The notes: generated by a model from the sequence alone, not told the origin. 64,000 nt of DNA from CALNXN01 sp942490645 (GCA_942490645.1 CALNXN010000002.1:248001-312000), one strand, 5' to 3'; numbered from the stretch's first letter, positions 52,931-62,518 are shown. Translations and numbers: made by a program.

Positions 52931-53632
52931 TCAGGTTTTCACAAACGTCAGATAGTGCGGGGTGCGCCCCTCGCGCAGGGCCTTTTGCTCGTATCGCGTC
53001 GACAGCCAGTCATCCCAAGGCGCGCGCCAGTCTTGAGGCCGTTCTGCGCGCCATTCAAACCCGTGACGCGGCACCTCTTCGAGGGTCTGGCGCACATAAT
53101 CTTCGATGTCGGTGGCCACCCGGAACACAGCCCCGGATTTCAACACACGCGCCAGCGGCTCCAGATGTTCGGGCGTGACGAAACGGCGGCGGTGATGGCG
53201 CGTCTTGGGCCAAGGATCAGGATAGAGCAAAAACGCGCGGTCAATGGATGCATCCGGCAGCACATCAAAAAGATCGCGCACATCGCCGGGATGCACGGCC
53301 AGATTGGTCACGCCTGCGCGGCGGATCTTGCCCAAAAGCATGGCCACGCCATTGATATACGGCTCCGCTCCGATGATGCCGATATCCGGGTTCGCCGCAG
53401 CCTGATGCACCAGATGCTCACCGCCGCCGAAGCCAATCTCAAGCCAGACGGGTTTCCCGCCAAAGCGGGCATCAAGGTCGAGCGGGGTGCGCGCCGGGTT
53501 GTCGTCCCACGTCACAGGACCGGGCGATAACGCGCTCAGGTCCTCGGCAATATAGCCCCTTTGGGATGGCTTGAGGGTCTTGCCTTTGAGGCGACCATAG
53601 AAATTTCGGCGGGGGCGCGTGGGATGTGTCAT
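52931..53632 (-). CDS. trmB: tRNA (guanine-N7-)-methyltransferase
   Basis: 233 residues. The SAM-binding 'LEIGFGGGEHLVHQA' is near 64, and the TrmB signature 'LLYPDPWPKTRHHRRR' near 135. Methylates G46 of tRNAs. Lies 70 bases upstream of aroA on the same strand. Confidence 0.95.
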   Translation of the reverse strand: MTHPTRPRRNFYGRLKGKTLKPSQRGYIAEDLSALSPGPVTWDDNPARTPLDLDARFGGKPVWLEIGFGGGEHLVHQAAANPDIGIIGAEPYINGVAMLLGKIRRAGVTNLAVHPGDVRDLFDVLPDASIDRAFLLYPDPWPKTRHHRRRFVTPEHLEPLARVLKSGAVFRVATDIEDYVRQTLEEVPRHGFEWRAERPQDWRAPWDDWLSTRYEQKALREGRTPHYLTFVKT

Positions 53633-53682
53633 GCGGGCCGTTTACCGGGGCCGCGCGGCAGGCTCAACCAGATCGTCGCCTG

Positions 53683-53967
53683 TCAGTCCTGCGCCAGATC
53701 ACCGTCGCGCTCGCGCCCGACGATGGTGTAGTGCTTTCCATCCGGCCCGAGCAATCTATAGGTCCACAACTGCTGACCTGGATAGAAGGCCAGAAAACTG
53801 AGCGACAGAAAAAGCTGCAAAAACACGTTCGACCAATTGAAAGTTTCACCGTAAAGCGCCGCAACGAATTGCATTCCCCACATGACCAGCATCGCCGTCA
53901 CCAGAACGTGCAGGAAAACATGAAAGAACCCTGTGAGATAAAGAGCAAGAAACCGCATTTTAGACAT
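53683..53967 (-). CDS. Small membrane protein of unknown function
   Basis: 94 residues from the ATG at 53967, 13 bases after GGAGG; a second ATG at 53958 is possible. Two hydrophobic segments (about 7-32 and 45-62), then a polar tail 'LLGPDGKHYTIVGRERDGDL'. Family not recognised. Confidence 0.65.
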   Translation of the reverse strand: MSKMRFLALYLTGFFHVFLHVLVTAMLVMWGMQFVAALYGETFNWSNVFLQLFLSLSFLAFYPGQQLWTYRLLGPDGKHYTIVGRERDGDLAQD

Positions 53968-54151
53968 CTGGAAACCGAACCTCCAAGTATGACAAAGGCA
54001 TTGATCAAACGTGCCGTGATCATCGCCGAACAAACCTAAGAATTCGTGGAGATGGCCCCACATCACCAATTTGTGCCCGCACCTGCCTGTTTTGTGGGCA
54101 TTGCGACCCGGCCACTTGCGTGCACCATTGGGTCTGACGTAGCGTCAAGAC

Positions 54152-56131
54152 ATGAGACTGGTCCGGCTTTTGTCCTTTGTGAAACCTGCCGCCCTGTTGC
54201 TCGCAGGCGGTGTCATCGGCGCATTGATCGCCGGGTTTGCCATGACCAATGCCGAGGTGTTTCTGGAAAGCACGATCTGGCTTGGCATCGTGGTCGGCAT
54301 CGGCCTGTGCTTTCTCGCCTTCATGGCATATTGGCTGGTTCGACCGCGCAACACCGACGCGCCCGCCAGCCCCTCCAGCACCGATTTGCAAAGCGCCAAG
54401 GACGCGCTGGTCAAGGCCACGCAATCGCTGGGGCTGGAAAATGCACAGGCCGAGCAACTGGTCGACACGGCCAAAACGCAAGGCCGCATTCTGCTCGCGC
54501 TGGGGATCCGCCTTTGGACGGGGGCGGCGTCACTGGGATTGGCGCTGGCGGTCGCAGGCAGTGTGATCGCGATGGTCACGGCCTTTGCCGCGATCCGTCA
54601 GGTCAGCCGCATCGACGCGCAAAACGCGCTTTTCGAGACGCAGATATTCGAAGCGCAAGCGACCCGTGCGGCCAGCGTTTTTACCGCGCAATTGCCAAGC
54701 CTATTGGCGGCGATTGATGCGGAGCGGAAAACGGCGACGGCAAAAGCGCTGGATGAGTATATGGCGCCTGCCTTTGCCGACGCCTTCAACAGATATGTGA
54801 GCGAAACACTGGAGACCTACAGCTTGACCGCCACGCCAGAAGAGACAGAACGGCTGCGGCGCGTTTTTTATGCGCAGAACTGGGACCGACTTCCTGACAC
54901 GATCAAAGACGAACTGCCAAAGGATGTGTTTTCGCACGGCAGCAACTTTTTATCCGCAAGCGACCTGCGAGAACTGACCGAAGAGTTCGAAGACCGGACA
55001 TTCCTGTGGGTGCCAAGCGCCGCCCTGCGCGCGCGCATTCAGTCAGTGATCGACACCTCCGAGCCGTTCTTGCGCCTGCCCGACGTAGACCAAGCGGTGG
55101 CAGCATTGAACGCGGAAGCGGAGGCCAGAAACGCAACGATTCAGGGCGATTTGACGGATGCGGAATTTCGATTACGGCGCGGGGAATTGGGTTGGATGGA
55201 GCCATTGCCACAGATGCGCTTCAGCCCACAACGCGGCCAGCTTTTGCGGCTGTTGCTGGCGGCGAAAATCGATTTCAACCGCGTTGAACCGCCATTTGAC
55301 TTTTCGCATAGCGATTTGAATGGCTTTTCCGCAGAGCAACAATCCAACCCACAGGACGCGTCAGGCTTTGAGCGCGCGCGTCTAGGCCGCACCATACTGG
55401 CACACAGTAGTTTTCTGGGGGGCATCCTTGATCAGGTGAACATCGCGCGCGTCGATTTGCGCGGCAGCTTTGTAGAACGGGCCCAGCAGATGCAATTCGC
55501 GATCACGCAGCTTGATCCATTCGAGTTTCAGTCAGACAGACGGCTTACGGACGACCCTGATTTTCTGTTCGGCACCAGTTTCGAGGACGTAGTTGTCCTG
55601 AACGAGCCCTTTGCGAAAGAATTGGAACGCGAGGGCGGGTTGGGCAATCAATACGTGCCGGACGGCGGCGGGCCGGTTCACATCATGGAAGCCCGCGAAT
55701 TGGAACTTGGCCTCGAGGGCAAGGCGTTTCAAATTGCCGGCTTTATCAGCGGTGATCTGCTGGGGATGCACCCCGTGGCGCTCAGGGCGGATGCGGGGGA
55801 AAACGGCGCCTACCGCTTGGGGCGGCACGACATGCTAAGCACGATCTGGATACACACCCAGCAGGCGCTGAACGGCGGCCTTGCCAACCGCAATAACGCG
55901 CCCCGTCAGCGCGGCGATTGCGCGGGCATGCAGCCTTTTGCGCTGAACCTGATGCGCGACGTCGTCTGGTATGCGCAACAGCCCGGAACCCATCCCAAAT
56001 GGGACACGGCGGTCGACCTTGTGATCGAGAAAGTGCACGCGGAGGATCAAATCTGCTTTACCGAATGGGGCGGCGGTGCAAGACAGCCGCCCGCGCTGGA
56101 TCAGGCGGCCTTGTTTGAAGGTTTGAAATGA
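54152..56131 (+). CDS. Large membrane protein with pentapeptide-like segment, unknown function
   Basis: 659 residues. Hydrophobic helices at about 8-32, 42-62 and 112-150 precede a long soluble part. A helical, possibly coiled-coil stretch runs from 150 to 345. Residues about 382-441 ('FDFSHSDLNGFSAEQ', then 'ARVDLRGSFVERA') have the A(D/N)Lxx rhythm of pentapeptide repeats, though incomplete. The rest carries no motif I know. Single gene; base composition like its neighbours. Confidence 0.75.
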   Translation: MRLVRLLSFVKPAALLLAGGVIGALIAGFAMTNAEVFLESTIWLGIVVGIGLCFLAFMAYWLVRPRNTDAPASPSSTDLQSAKDALVKATQSLGLENAQAEQLVDTAKTQGRILLALGIRLWTGAASLGLALAVAGSVIAMVTAFAAIRQVSRIDAQNALFETQIFEAQATRAASVFTAQLPSLLAAIDAERKTATAKALDEYMAPAFADAFNRYVSETLETYSLTATPEETERLRRVFYAQNWDRLPDTIKDELPKDVFSHGSNFLSASDLRELTEEFEDRTFLWVPSAALRARIQSVIDTSEPFLRLPDVDQAVAALNAEAEARNATIQGDLTDAEFRLRRGELGWMEPLPQMRFSPQRGQLLRLLLAAKIDFNRVEPPFDFSHSDLNGFSAEQQSNPQDASGFERARLGRTILAHSSFLGGILDQVNIARVDLRGSFVERAQQMQFAITQLDPFEFQSDRRLTDDPDFLFGTSFEDVVVLNEPFAKELEREGGLGNQYVPDGGGPVHIMEARELELGLEGKAFQIAGFISGDLLGMHPVALRADAGENGAYRLGRHDMLSTIWIHTQQALNGGLANRNNAPRQRGDCAGMQPFALNLMRDVVWYAQQPGTHPKWDTAVDLVIEKVHAEDQICFTEWGGGARQPPALDQAALFEGLK

Positions 56132-56144
56132 CCCTGCAGTCCGC

Positions 56145-57326
56145 TTAAACCGCGTTTTGCAGCGCCTCGACCAGATCGGTCTTTTCCCACGAAAACCCGC
56201 CATCCGCGTCGGGCGCGCGGCCAAAGTGGCCATAGGCGGCGGTGCGGGCATAGATGGGTTTGTTCAGCTGCAGATGCTCGCGGATGCCGCGTGGGGTCAG
56301 GTCCATGATCTTGCCGATGGCTTTTTCGATCGCTGCGGGCGGGACGTCACCGGTTCCGAATGTATCGCAATAGATCGACAGCGGTTTGGACACGCCGATG
56401 GCATAGCTCAACTGGATGGTGCATTTGTCGGCCATGCCCGCAGCCACCACGTTTTTCGCCAGATAGCGCGCCACATAGGCCGCGGAACGGTCCACCTTTG
56501 TCGGGTCTTTGCCCGAGAACGCGCCACCACCGTGAGGCGCTGCACCGCCATAGGTGTCCACGATGATCTTGCGGCCTGTCAGGCCCGCGTCACCATCCGG
56601 CCCGCCGATCACGAAGGTGCCCGTGGGGTTCACGTGCCAGACGGTGTCGGCGGAAATCCAGCCCTCGGGCAGGACCTCGCGAATGTAGGGTTCCACGATG
56701 GCGCGGATATCAGCGGAGGTCTGTGCCTCGTCTGCGTGCTGCGTGGACAAAACGATCGAGCTGACCCCGACCGGTTTGCCATCGCGGTACAGCACCGAAA
56801 GCTGGCTCTTGGCATCAGGGCGCAGGGTCGGCTCGGTGCCATCTTTGCGCACTTCTGCCAGCCGGCGCAGGATCGCGTGGGCATACTGAAGCGGCGCTGG
56901 CATCAGCGCGTCGGTCTCATTGGTGGCATAGCCGAACATGATGCCCTGATCGCCCGCGCCTTCGTCCTTGTTGCCCGCGGCATCAACGCCCTGTGCGATA
57001 TGGGCGGATTGCTCGTGCAGCAGGTTGGTGATCTCGCAGGTGGCGTGGTGGAACTTGTCCTGCTCATAGCCGATGTCTTTGATACAGGCGCGCGCGATGT
57101 CCTCGATGCGGCCCATGTAGTCGTGCAGTTTGTCCTTGTCCGACAGCCCAACTTCGCCGCCGATCACGACACGGTTTGTCGTCGCGAAGGTTTCGGCAGC
57201 CACACGGGCCTCGGGTTCTTCGGCAAGAAACGCGTCCAGCACTGCATCAGAAATGCGGTCACAGACCTTATCAGGGTGCCCTTCGGAAACGGATTCCGAG
57301 GTGAAGGTATAATTTTTGCGGGACAT
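56145..57326 (-). CDS. metK: S-adenosylmethionine synthetase
   Basis: 393 residues. Signatures are 'FTSESVSEGHPDKVCDRISD' at the N-terminus, 'GAGDQGIMFGYA' near 119 and 'GGGAFSGKDPTKVDRSAAY' near 265. Makes SAM from methionine and ATP. A SAM/SAH-type riboswitch overlaps its ribosome binding site (GGAG six bases before the ATG), so translation should fall when SAM is plentiful. Confidence 0.97.
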   Translation of the reverse strand: MSRKNYTFTSESVSEGHPDKVCDRISDAVLDAFLAEEPEARVAAETFATTNRVVIGGEVGLSDKDKLHDYMGRIEDIARACIKDIGYEQDKFHHATCEITNLLHEQSAHIAQGVDAAGNKDEGAGDQGIMFGYATNETDALMPAPLQYAHAILRRLAEVRKDGTEPTLRPDAKSQLSVLYRDGKPVGVSSIVLSTQHADEAQTSADIRAIVEPYIREVLPEGWISADTVWHVNPTGTFVIGGPDGDAGLTGRKIIVDTYGGAAPHGGGAFSGKDPTKVDRSAAYVARYLAKNVVAAGMADKCTIQLSYAIGVSKPLSIYCDTFGTGDVPPAAIEKAIGKIMDLTPRGIREHLQLNKPIYARTAAYGHFGRAPDADGGFSWEKTDLVEALQNAV

Positions 57327-57330
57327 GTCT

Positions 57331-57378
57331 TGCTCCAGTAATTTGTTTACGCATCACGCCAGGAAGCCGTTGTGATGC
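57331..57378 (-). promoter_or_regulatory. SAM/SAH riboswitch in the metK leader
   Basis: On the minus strand a 7-bp stem GCATCAC/GTGATGC encloses the conserved loop AACGGCTTCCTGGC. It is followed by an AT-rich linker and GGAGCA, which is also the metK ribosome binding site. This order (stem, CACAACGGCUUCCUGGCGUG, GGAGCA) is that of the SAM/SAH riboswitch class found upstream of metK in Rhodobacterales. The loop UUCC can pair with GGAG to form the pseudoknot that hides the ribosome site. Confidence 0.92.
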
Positions 57379-57414
57379 AGGGTCGAGATGCCTTACGCGC
57401 GGTGTTTGCCAGCG

Positions 57415-58953
57415 TCAATCGAAAACGCGCGCCCGGCGTTTACGCAGCACTGCCACCGTCAAGAGCAGGCCCAACAAGGCGGCAATCGGAGCATCACCCA
57501 TCCGGGCATAGAGCGTTGGCGCGCGTGGCAAAGGCAGCGGTGCATCCAGTGCACCAGCCTGTCCCAAAGGCAAACTGTGGGTGATACGGCCCCAGGGGTC
57601 GATCATCGCGGAGATACCTGTGTTGGCCGCGCGCATCAGCGGCAACCCCTGCTCGATCGCGCGCATCCGGGCCTGCGCCAGATGTTGCTGCGGGCCTGCA
57701 TCCTGCCCGAACCACGCATCATTGGTGATCTGAATGAGCATATCGGGCCGCGCCGGGGCCGCGCCGACCAGATGCGCGAACACGGCCTCGTAGCAAATCA
57801 GCGGCAGGGCAGTGCCCAGCGGCCCCATATCAAGCAGTTCCGGACCCGGGCCGCGCGAAAACCCATCACCCTCTTGGGTCGAGACACGCTCTACACCGAA
57901 CCTGCTGAGCAGGTCACCAAAGGGCACGTATTCCCCGAAAGGCACAGTGTGGTGTTTGTCATAGGTCTGTTGCACGACACCCATGCTGTCGATCACTGCC
58001 AGTGCATTGAAAAGACGCCCATTTGCGGCCCGGTTGACTCCAAAAAGAACAGGGACGCCCTTGGCCGCATCGGCCATCGTCGGCAATGCGTTACCCGCAT
58101 TTTCCAGCCGCCATGGAATGGCCGCTTCGGGCCAGATCACAAGAGCGGGACGGCGCGTGCCGGGGACCGCACTCAGATCAAGTTGACGCTGAAAGAATGT
58201 GTCAAAGTAATCCGGGTTCCACTTGAGCGCCTGCGGCACGTTGGGCTGGATCAGCCGCACGATGTGATCGCTCAGCGGCGCGTCAGGCACCCGCGGCGGG
58301 CTCATTATCAACGCCACCACGACCCCCATGACCAACGCCTGACCCGCGCGCATCACATGGCGTCTGTGATAAATCGCGGGGAACGAAATCACCCAAGCCA
58401 GCGTCATCATCCACAGGTTCGCACCATGCGGGCCGACCCATGCCAAACTGCGGCCCGCCAAGCCTTCCACCAGCACCTGCGCCGGCGTGGCCCAAGGAAA
58501 GCCGGTAAAGACATAGGCGCGCAGCATTTCGGCGGCCGTCCATGTCAGGATCAAGGGCCATGTGCGCGCCGAAAGCCGCCGCGCGGCCCAAAACGCCAGT
58601 GCCCAGAACAGAGCCAACCCAGCACAGAGCAATAGCAGCGCAAAGGGGGCCATCCAGCCATAGCGTTCAACATCGATCTGAAACGGCTCCAGTATCCAGA
58701 TCAGCGCAAGTGCGAAATAGCCAAAGCCAAAGGCCCATCCGATCAAGGCCGCCTGCCCCGGGCGCGCCATGCGGCGGAACAACAAAAACACCATGCCCAG
58801 CGCCAGAACCGTGGCGATAGGCTGATTGTAAGGGGCCTGTCCCAATGCCGCGATGATACCAAGGGCAGCTGCAAAGATCAGTTGAACCCAAAGCGGCATG
58901 CTGACGAACCAGACCCACGGTTTGCGTTCCCGGTTCGGATCCTTCGGTTTCAA
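57415..58953 (-). CDS. lnt: Apolipoprotein N-acyltransferase
   Basis: 512 residues: six or more N-terminal membrane helices, then a periplasmic nitrilase domain and a C-terminal helix. The Glu-Lys-Cys triad is in 'VIWPEAAIPW', 'YDKHHTVPFGEYVPFG' and 'LICYEAVF'. Adds the third acyl chain to lipoproteins. Overlaps the CorC-like gene by four bases. The metK riboswitch lies just past its stop. Confidence 0.94.
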   Translation of the reverse strand: MKPKDPNRERKPWVWFVSMPLWVQLIFAAALGIIAALGQAPYNQPIATVLALGMVFLLFRRMARPGQAALIGWAFGFGYFALALIWILEPFQIDVERYGWMAPFALLLLCAGLALFWALAFWAARRLSARTWPLILTWTAAEMLRAYVFTGFPWATPAQVLVEGLAGRSLAWVGPHGANLWMMTLAWVISFPAIYHRRHVMRAGQALVMGVVVALIMSPPRVPDAPLSDHIVRLIQPNVPQALKWNPDYFDTFFQRQLDLSAVPGTRRPALVIWPEAAIPWRLENAGNALPTMADAAKGVPVLFGVNRAANGRLFNALAVIDSMGVVQQTYDKHHTVPFGEYVPFGDLLSRFGVERVSTQEGDGFSRGPGPELLDMGPLGTALPLICYEAVFAHLVGAAPARPDMLIQITNDAWFGQDAGPQQHLAQARMRAIEQGLPLMRAANTGISAMIDPWGRITHSLPLGQAGALDAPLPLPRAPTLYARMGDAPIAALLGLLLTVAVLRKRRARVFD

Positions 58954-59846
58954 GCGCCCCCGCCCAAGGTGCGTACACGCAAGCGTTTGATGCGGCGGGG
59001 ATCGGCGTCGATCACCTCGAATTCTGGGCCATCGGGGTGCACCACCACTTCGCCGCGCGCGGGCACGCGACCCGACAGCATGAACACCAAACCGCCTAAT
59101 GTCTCGATCTCTTCTTCGTCGACCTCGTCGTGGTCAGTCAGCGACTGGCCAATCTCGGCCTCGAAATCCTCAAGTGGTGTTTTCGCGAGCGCCAGATAGC
59201 AGCCCGGTTTTTCCTCGGTCCAATAGAGCCCTTCGTCGACGTCGTGTTCGTCTTCGATCTCTCCGATGACCTGTTCGATCAGATCCTCGATCGTGACCAG
59301 ACCGTCAACACCGCCATATTCGTCAATCACCAGCGCCATATGACGCCGTTCCGCCTGCATCTTGGTCAGCAGCACACCGATGGTCATCGAAGGCGGCACA
59401 AACAACAGCGGGCGCAACATCGCGCGCAGATCAAATTCGGGTCCGCCGCCATTGAATCCATGCGTCAGAGCGAGATCCTTGAGGTGCGCAAACCCGATGG
59501 GCGTATCCAGCGTGCCATCGAACACCGGCAGGCGCGTCAGCCCGCTTTCCTTGAAGACCGCGACCAGTTCTTCCAGCGACGTGGTCACCGGCACGGCGGT
59601 GATATCGGCTTTGGGCACCGCGACATCCTCGACCCGCATCCGGCGCAGATTGATCATGCCGTGCGTCTGCTGTCGCTCGATTCTTGGCGTTTCGGATGCC
59701 TCTATCTCGTCGCTTTCGGAGGGGCTGAGTGCGTCGATCACGCGACTGAAAAAGCCGCCCCTTTGGGGAGTATCGGTGGTGTTTGAAATGTCTTGCTGAG
59801 GCTGCGCGCGCTGCGCTGCGTCAGATGATCCGTCGGTGTCGCCCAT
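58950..59846 (-). CDS. CorC/YbeX-type CBS-domain protein
   Basis: 298 residues without membrane helices. A disordered N-terminus precedes two CBS motifs ('VPVTTSLEELVAVFKESG' and 'PPSMTIGVLLTKMQAE'). 'LVIDEYGGVDGLVTIEDLIE' is the family signature, and a CorC_HlyC C-terminal domain follows. Related to magnesium/cobalt efflux or ribosome-linked functions. Part of the ybeY-corC-lnt run. Confidence 0.9.
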   Translation of the reverse strand: MGDTDGSSDAAQRAQPQQDISNTTDTPQRGGFFSRVIDALSPSESDEIEASETPRIERQQTHGMINLRRMRVEDVAVPKADITAVPVTTSLEELVAVFKESGLTRLPVFDGTLDTPIGFAHLKDLALTHGFNGGGPEFDLRAMLRPLLFVPPSMTIGVLLTKMQAERRHMALVIDEYGGVDGLVTIEDLIEQVIGEIEDEHDVDEGLYWTEEKPGCYLALAKTPLEDFEAEIGQSLTDHDEVDEEEIETLGGLVFMLSGRVPARGEVVVHPDGPEFEVIDADPRRIKRLRVRTLGGGA

Positions 59847-59883
59847 TGGGTCCTGTTCAAAGTGTTCGCGGCAGTGGCACTGC

Positions 59884-60387
59884 CTATCTCATCATATATG
59901 GGTCATCGACCCCCATCTTGCCAAGTATGTCCGTCTCGATCCGTTCCATCAGCGTGGCATCAAGGACACGGATATGGTCATACCCCAAAAGATGTAACAC
60001 CCCATGAACGATCAGGTGGGTGACATGAGCGGACATTTGCTTGCCCTGTTCGGCGGCCTCGCGGGCGCATGTGTCATAGGCGATGGCAATGTCACCCAGA
60101 GCCAGAGTTCCGTCGGGATCCGGTGTGGCCGGATGCGGGGTCGCGCCGTCCGTTGTCGCCGCGAGGTTTTCGTTGGGCCAGCTGAGCACATTGGTGGGAC
60201 CTGGCTTGTCGCGAAAATCGGCGTTGAGGTCCGCGATGCGCGTGTCGTCACAGCCCAGAAGTGACAGCTCCACACCGTCGGTGTCCATTCCGAGATGCGT
60301 GAGCGTGGCCTGTGTCGCCTGCCGCGCCAGGTCCGCGAGATGGATGGCGTCCCAGCGAGGATCATCGATCAGGACGTCAAACTCCAT
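59884..60387 (-). CDS. ybeY: Endoribonuclease YbeY
   Basis: 167 residues. The zinc-binding H3xH5xH motif is 'HLIVHGVLHLLGYDH' near 131. Acts in 16S rRNA 3'-end maturation and ribosome quality control. Follows phoH, its usual neighbour. Confidence 0.95.
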   Translation of the reverse strand: MEFDVLIDDPRWDAIHLADLARQATQATLTHLGMDTDGVELSLLGCDDTRIADLNADFRDKPGPTNVLSWPNENLAATTDGATPHPATPDPDGTLALGDIAIAYDTCAREAAEQGKQMSAHVTHLIVHGVLHLLGYDHIRVLDATLMERIETDILGKMGVDDPYMMR

Positions 60388-60462
60388 TCAGTCCTGCGTG
60401 GGGGTCGGCCCCCACACCCCCGAGGTATTTGCGACCATTTGCAAGGACCAGACGGACATGGA

Positions 60463-61476
60463 TCACCCTTGTGGGGCTTCGGCCTCGTAGGCCTCGATGA
60501 TCGCGGCGACGAGCGGGTGGCGGACGACATCCTTGGACGTGAAATAATTGAAGCTGATCTTGGGAATGGATTTCAGCAGTCTTTCTGCATCGGCCAGACC
60601 GGAGCTGACCCCTTTGGGCAGGTCGATCTGGGTGCGGTCGCCAGTGATCACCATACGTGAGCCTTCACCCAGGCGGGTCAGGAACATCTTCATCTGCATG
60701 GACGTCGCATTCTGCGCCTCGTCCAGAACCACAAATGCGTTGGCCAGCGTACGACCGCGCATGAAGGCCAGAGGGGCTATTTCGATCTGCTTTTCCTCGA
60801 TCAACCGCGCGAGTTGCTTGCCGGGCAGAAAATCGCCCAGCGCGTCGTAAAGCGGCTGCATGTAGGGATCGACCTTGTCTTTCATGTCACCGGGCAGAAA
60901 ACCAAGGCGTTCACCTGCTTCGACGGCAGGACGGCTGAGGATGATCTTGTCGACCTGTCCTGACAGAAACATCGACACACCAACCGCTACAGCCAGATAG
61001 GTTTTGCCCGTGCCTGCCGGGCCAATGCCAAAGGCCAGTTCGTTTTCAAAGAGCGACTGCACATAGGCCTTTTGCGCCTCGGTGCGTGGTTCTACGCGTT
61101 TCTTGCGGGTCTGGATTTCAATGCGATTGCCAACGGGCATTTCCAGTTGGTCGCCTGCTTCGGGGGCATCATCGAACGGACCCATGCGCAGCTCGCGGTC
61201 GACATCTGCAGGTTCCACCACCCGCCCGCCTTCCAGCCGGGTGTAGAGCGCATGCAGCACACGAATGGCGTTGGCCTGCGCCTCGGCATCGCCGATCACC
61301 GAAAGCTGATTGCCACGGCGCACGATCTGCACCTCAAGCGCCGTTTCGATCTGTGTGAGATTGGCGTCATAGGGACCGCAAAGGTCAATCAGAAGACGGT
61401 TGTCAGGGAATTCGACTGTGCCGATGGCAGAGCCATGAGAAGCGGTATCGGGTGTGATCTCTTCACTCAGGGGCAA
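60463..61476 (-). CDS. phoH: PhoH-like ATPase
   Basis: 337 residues. P-loop 'GIGPAGTGKTYLAVA' near 156, Walker B 'NAFVVLDEAQNAT' near 247, and 'MVITGDRTQIDLP' as the sensor region. Cytoplasmic, probably RNA-linked with YbeY. Confidence 0.94.
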   Translation of the reverse strand: MPLSEEITPDTASHGSAIGTVEFPDNRLLIDLCGPYDANLTQIETALEVQIVRRGNQLSVIGDAEAQANAIRVLHALYTRLEGGRVVEPADVDRELRMGPFDDAPEAGDQLEMPVGNRIEIQTRKKRVEPRTEAQKAYVQSLFENELAFGIGPAGTGKTYLAVAVGVSMFLSGQVDKIILSRPAVEAGERLGFLPGDMKDKVDPYMQPLYDALGDFLPGKQLARLIEEKQIEIAPLAFMRGRTLANAFVVLDEAQNATSMQMKMFLTRLGEGSRMVITGDRTQIDLPKGVSSGLADAERLLKSIPKISFNYFTSKDVVRHPLVAAIIEAYEAEAPQG

Positions 61477-61604
61477 TCGCGGATCCTTCGTCGCGTGACG
61501 TTATGTAAGCACGGTGCCAATTCCGCTGGCCGGGTGCAAGCGCAGGCGCATGAAATTCATGAAAATGAGACAATAATCCGCCCAAAGCTGCCTTGTCCTG
61601 CAGC

Positions 61605-61928
61605 TCAAATCGGATCACCGGAGCGGTTTGTCGCCCCTTGCTTGAAGTCACCCACCGTTTGCGTGGGCGGAGCGATGCCGGAACAAACCGGTTTGCCTGT
61701 TTGCGGATGGAGGCGCGCCGACAGGTACCCTTCATGCCCGTCGTCTATGATCCAGTGGTCGCAGCCGTTGGGATCGACCCAAATGCCCGCCTGCAGATCG
61801 ACGAGGTTCTTGCTGTCGAAGCCGCCGTCGCGGGACTTGTCGGGGCCGATCTGGCGCAGCGCGCCGTCTTCACAGCCTGCCAGGATGATCAGTGCCAGTG
61901 CTGCACCCGTCAGTTTGATTGCCGTCAT
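61605..61928 (-). CDS. Small lipoprotein sharing a domain with its OmpA-like neighbour
   Basis: 107 residues from the ATG at 61928. Lipobox LAGC near residue 19. Its core 'GIWVDPNGCDHWIIDDGHEG' followed by GKPVC matches the segment 'GIWIDPDGCEHWVMDDGSEG' in the gene just upstream. Two genes in tandem carry the same small domain with conserved Cys and His. Function unknown; envelope location is certain by signal. Confidence 0.75.
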   Translation of the reverse strand: MTAIKLTGAALALIILAGCEDGALRQIGPDKSRDGGFDSKNLVDLQAGIWVDPNGCDHWIIDDGHEGYLSARLHPQTGKPVCSGIAPPTQTVGDFKQGATNRSGDPI

Positions 61929-61942
61929 GGCGCTGCGCCCTT

Positions 61943-62518
61943 TCAACGGATGCATATGATTTCAACGCGGCGGTTCTGCGCGCGCCCTTCCGGTGTGGCA
62001 TTTGACGCGCGCGGGCGGCGTTCGCCATAGGCGCGCACTTCGTTGATTCTGGCACCGACGGATTGGCCAATCCGAGCGACGGCGCGGGCGCGTTCGCGGC
62101 TGAGGCGGATGTTATAGGCGTCCGATGCGCGGGCATCTGTGTGCCCGGCAACGATGAAGCTGCGGGCGAATGTGCTTTGGAAAAACACCTGAAGGTCCTC
62201 TTGGCCGCGCGCACTCAGGGTAGCAGAACCACTGTCAAACATCTGATCGGCGTTGAGGTTGCCGCACAGGTTCACGGAGCGACACACGGGCTTGCCGTCA
62301 CGGGTGACATGCGGCGTCATGAACCCTTCGGAGCCGTCGTCCATCACCCAATGTTCGCACCCATCCGGATCGATCCAGATGCCGGGGATATAGCGGCCCT
62401 GGTCCTTGTTTTGTTGGGATGGGGACTGGGACAGCCCCTGCGCCAGCGCGGCCGAACCGGACGCGGCCACCAGAACCACCAACGCGATGACGCGCAAAAC
62501 ACGTGCCGAATGTGCCAT
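61943..62518 (-). CDS. OmpA-family envelope protein
   Basis: 191 residues from the ATG at 62518. A signal peptide ends near SAALAQ. The 35-residue domain shared with the lipoprotein (see 61605) comes first. A C-terminal OmpA-like peptidoglycan-binding domain follows: 'FARSFIVAGHTDARASDAYN', 'LSRERARAVARIG' and 'VRAYGERRPRASN'. It probably anchors the cell wall. The lipoprotein start lies 14 bases after its stop. Confidence 0.85.
   Translation of the reverse strand: MAHSARVLRVIALVVLVAASGSAALAQGLSQSPSQQNKDQGRYIPGIWIDPDGCEHWVMDDGSEGFMTPHVTRDGKPVCRSVNLCGNLNADQMFDSGSATLSARGQEDLQVFFQSTFARSFIVAGHTDARASDAYNIRLSRERARAVARIGQSVGARINEVRAYGERRPRASNATPEGRAQNRRVEIICIR

Noticed and set aside
51613..53530. 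Two long plus-strand frames opposite aroA and trmB
   Set aside because: They are rich in His, Arg and Gln as expected for the antisense of high-GC genes.
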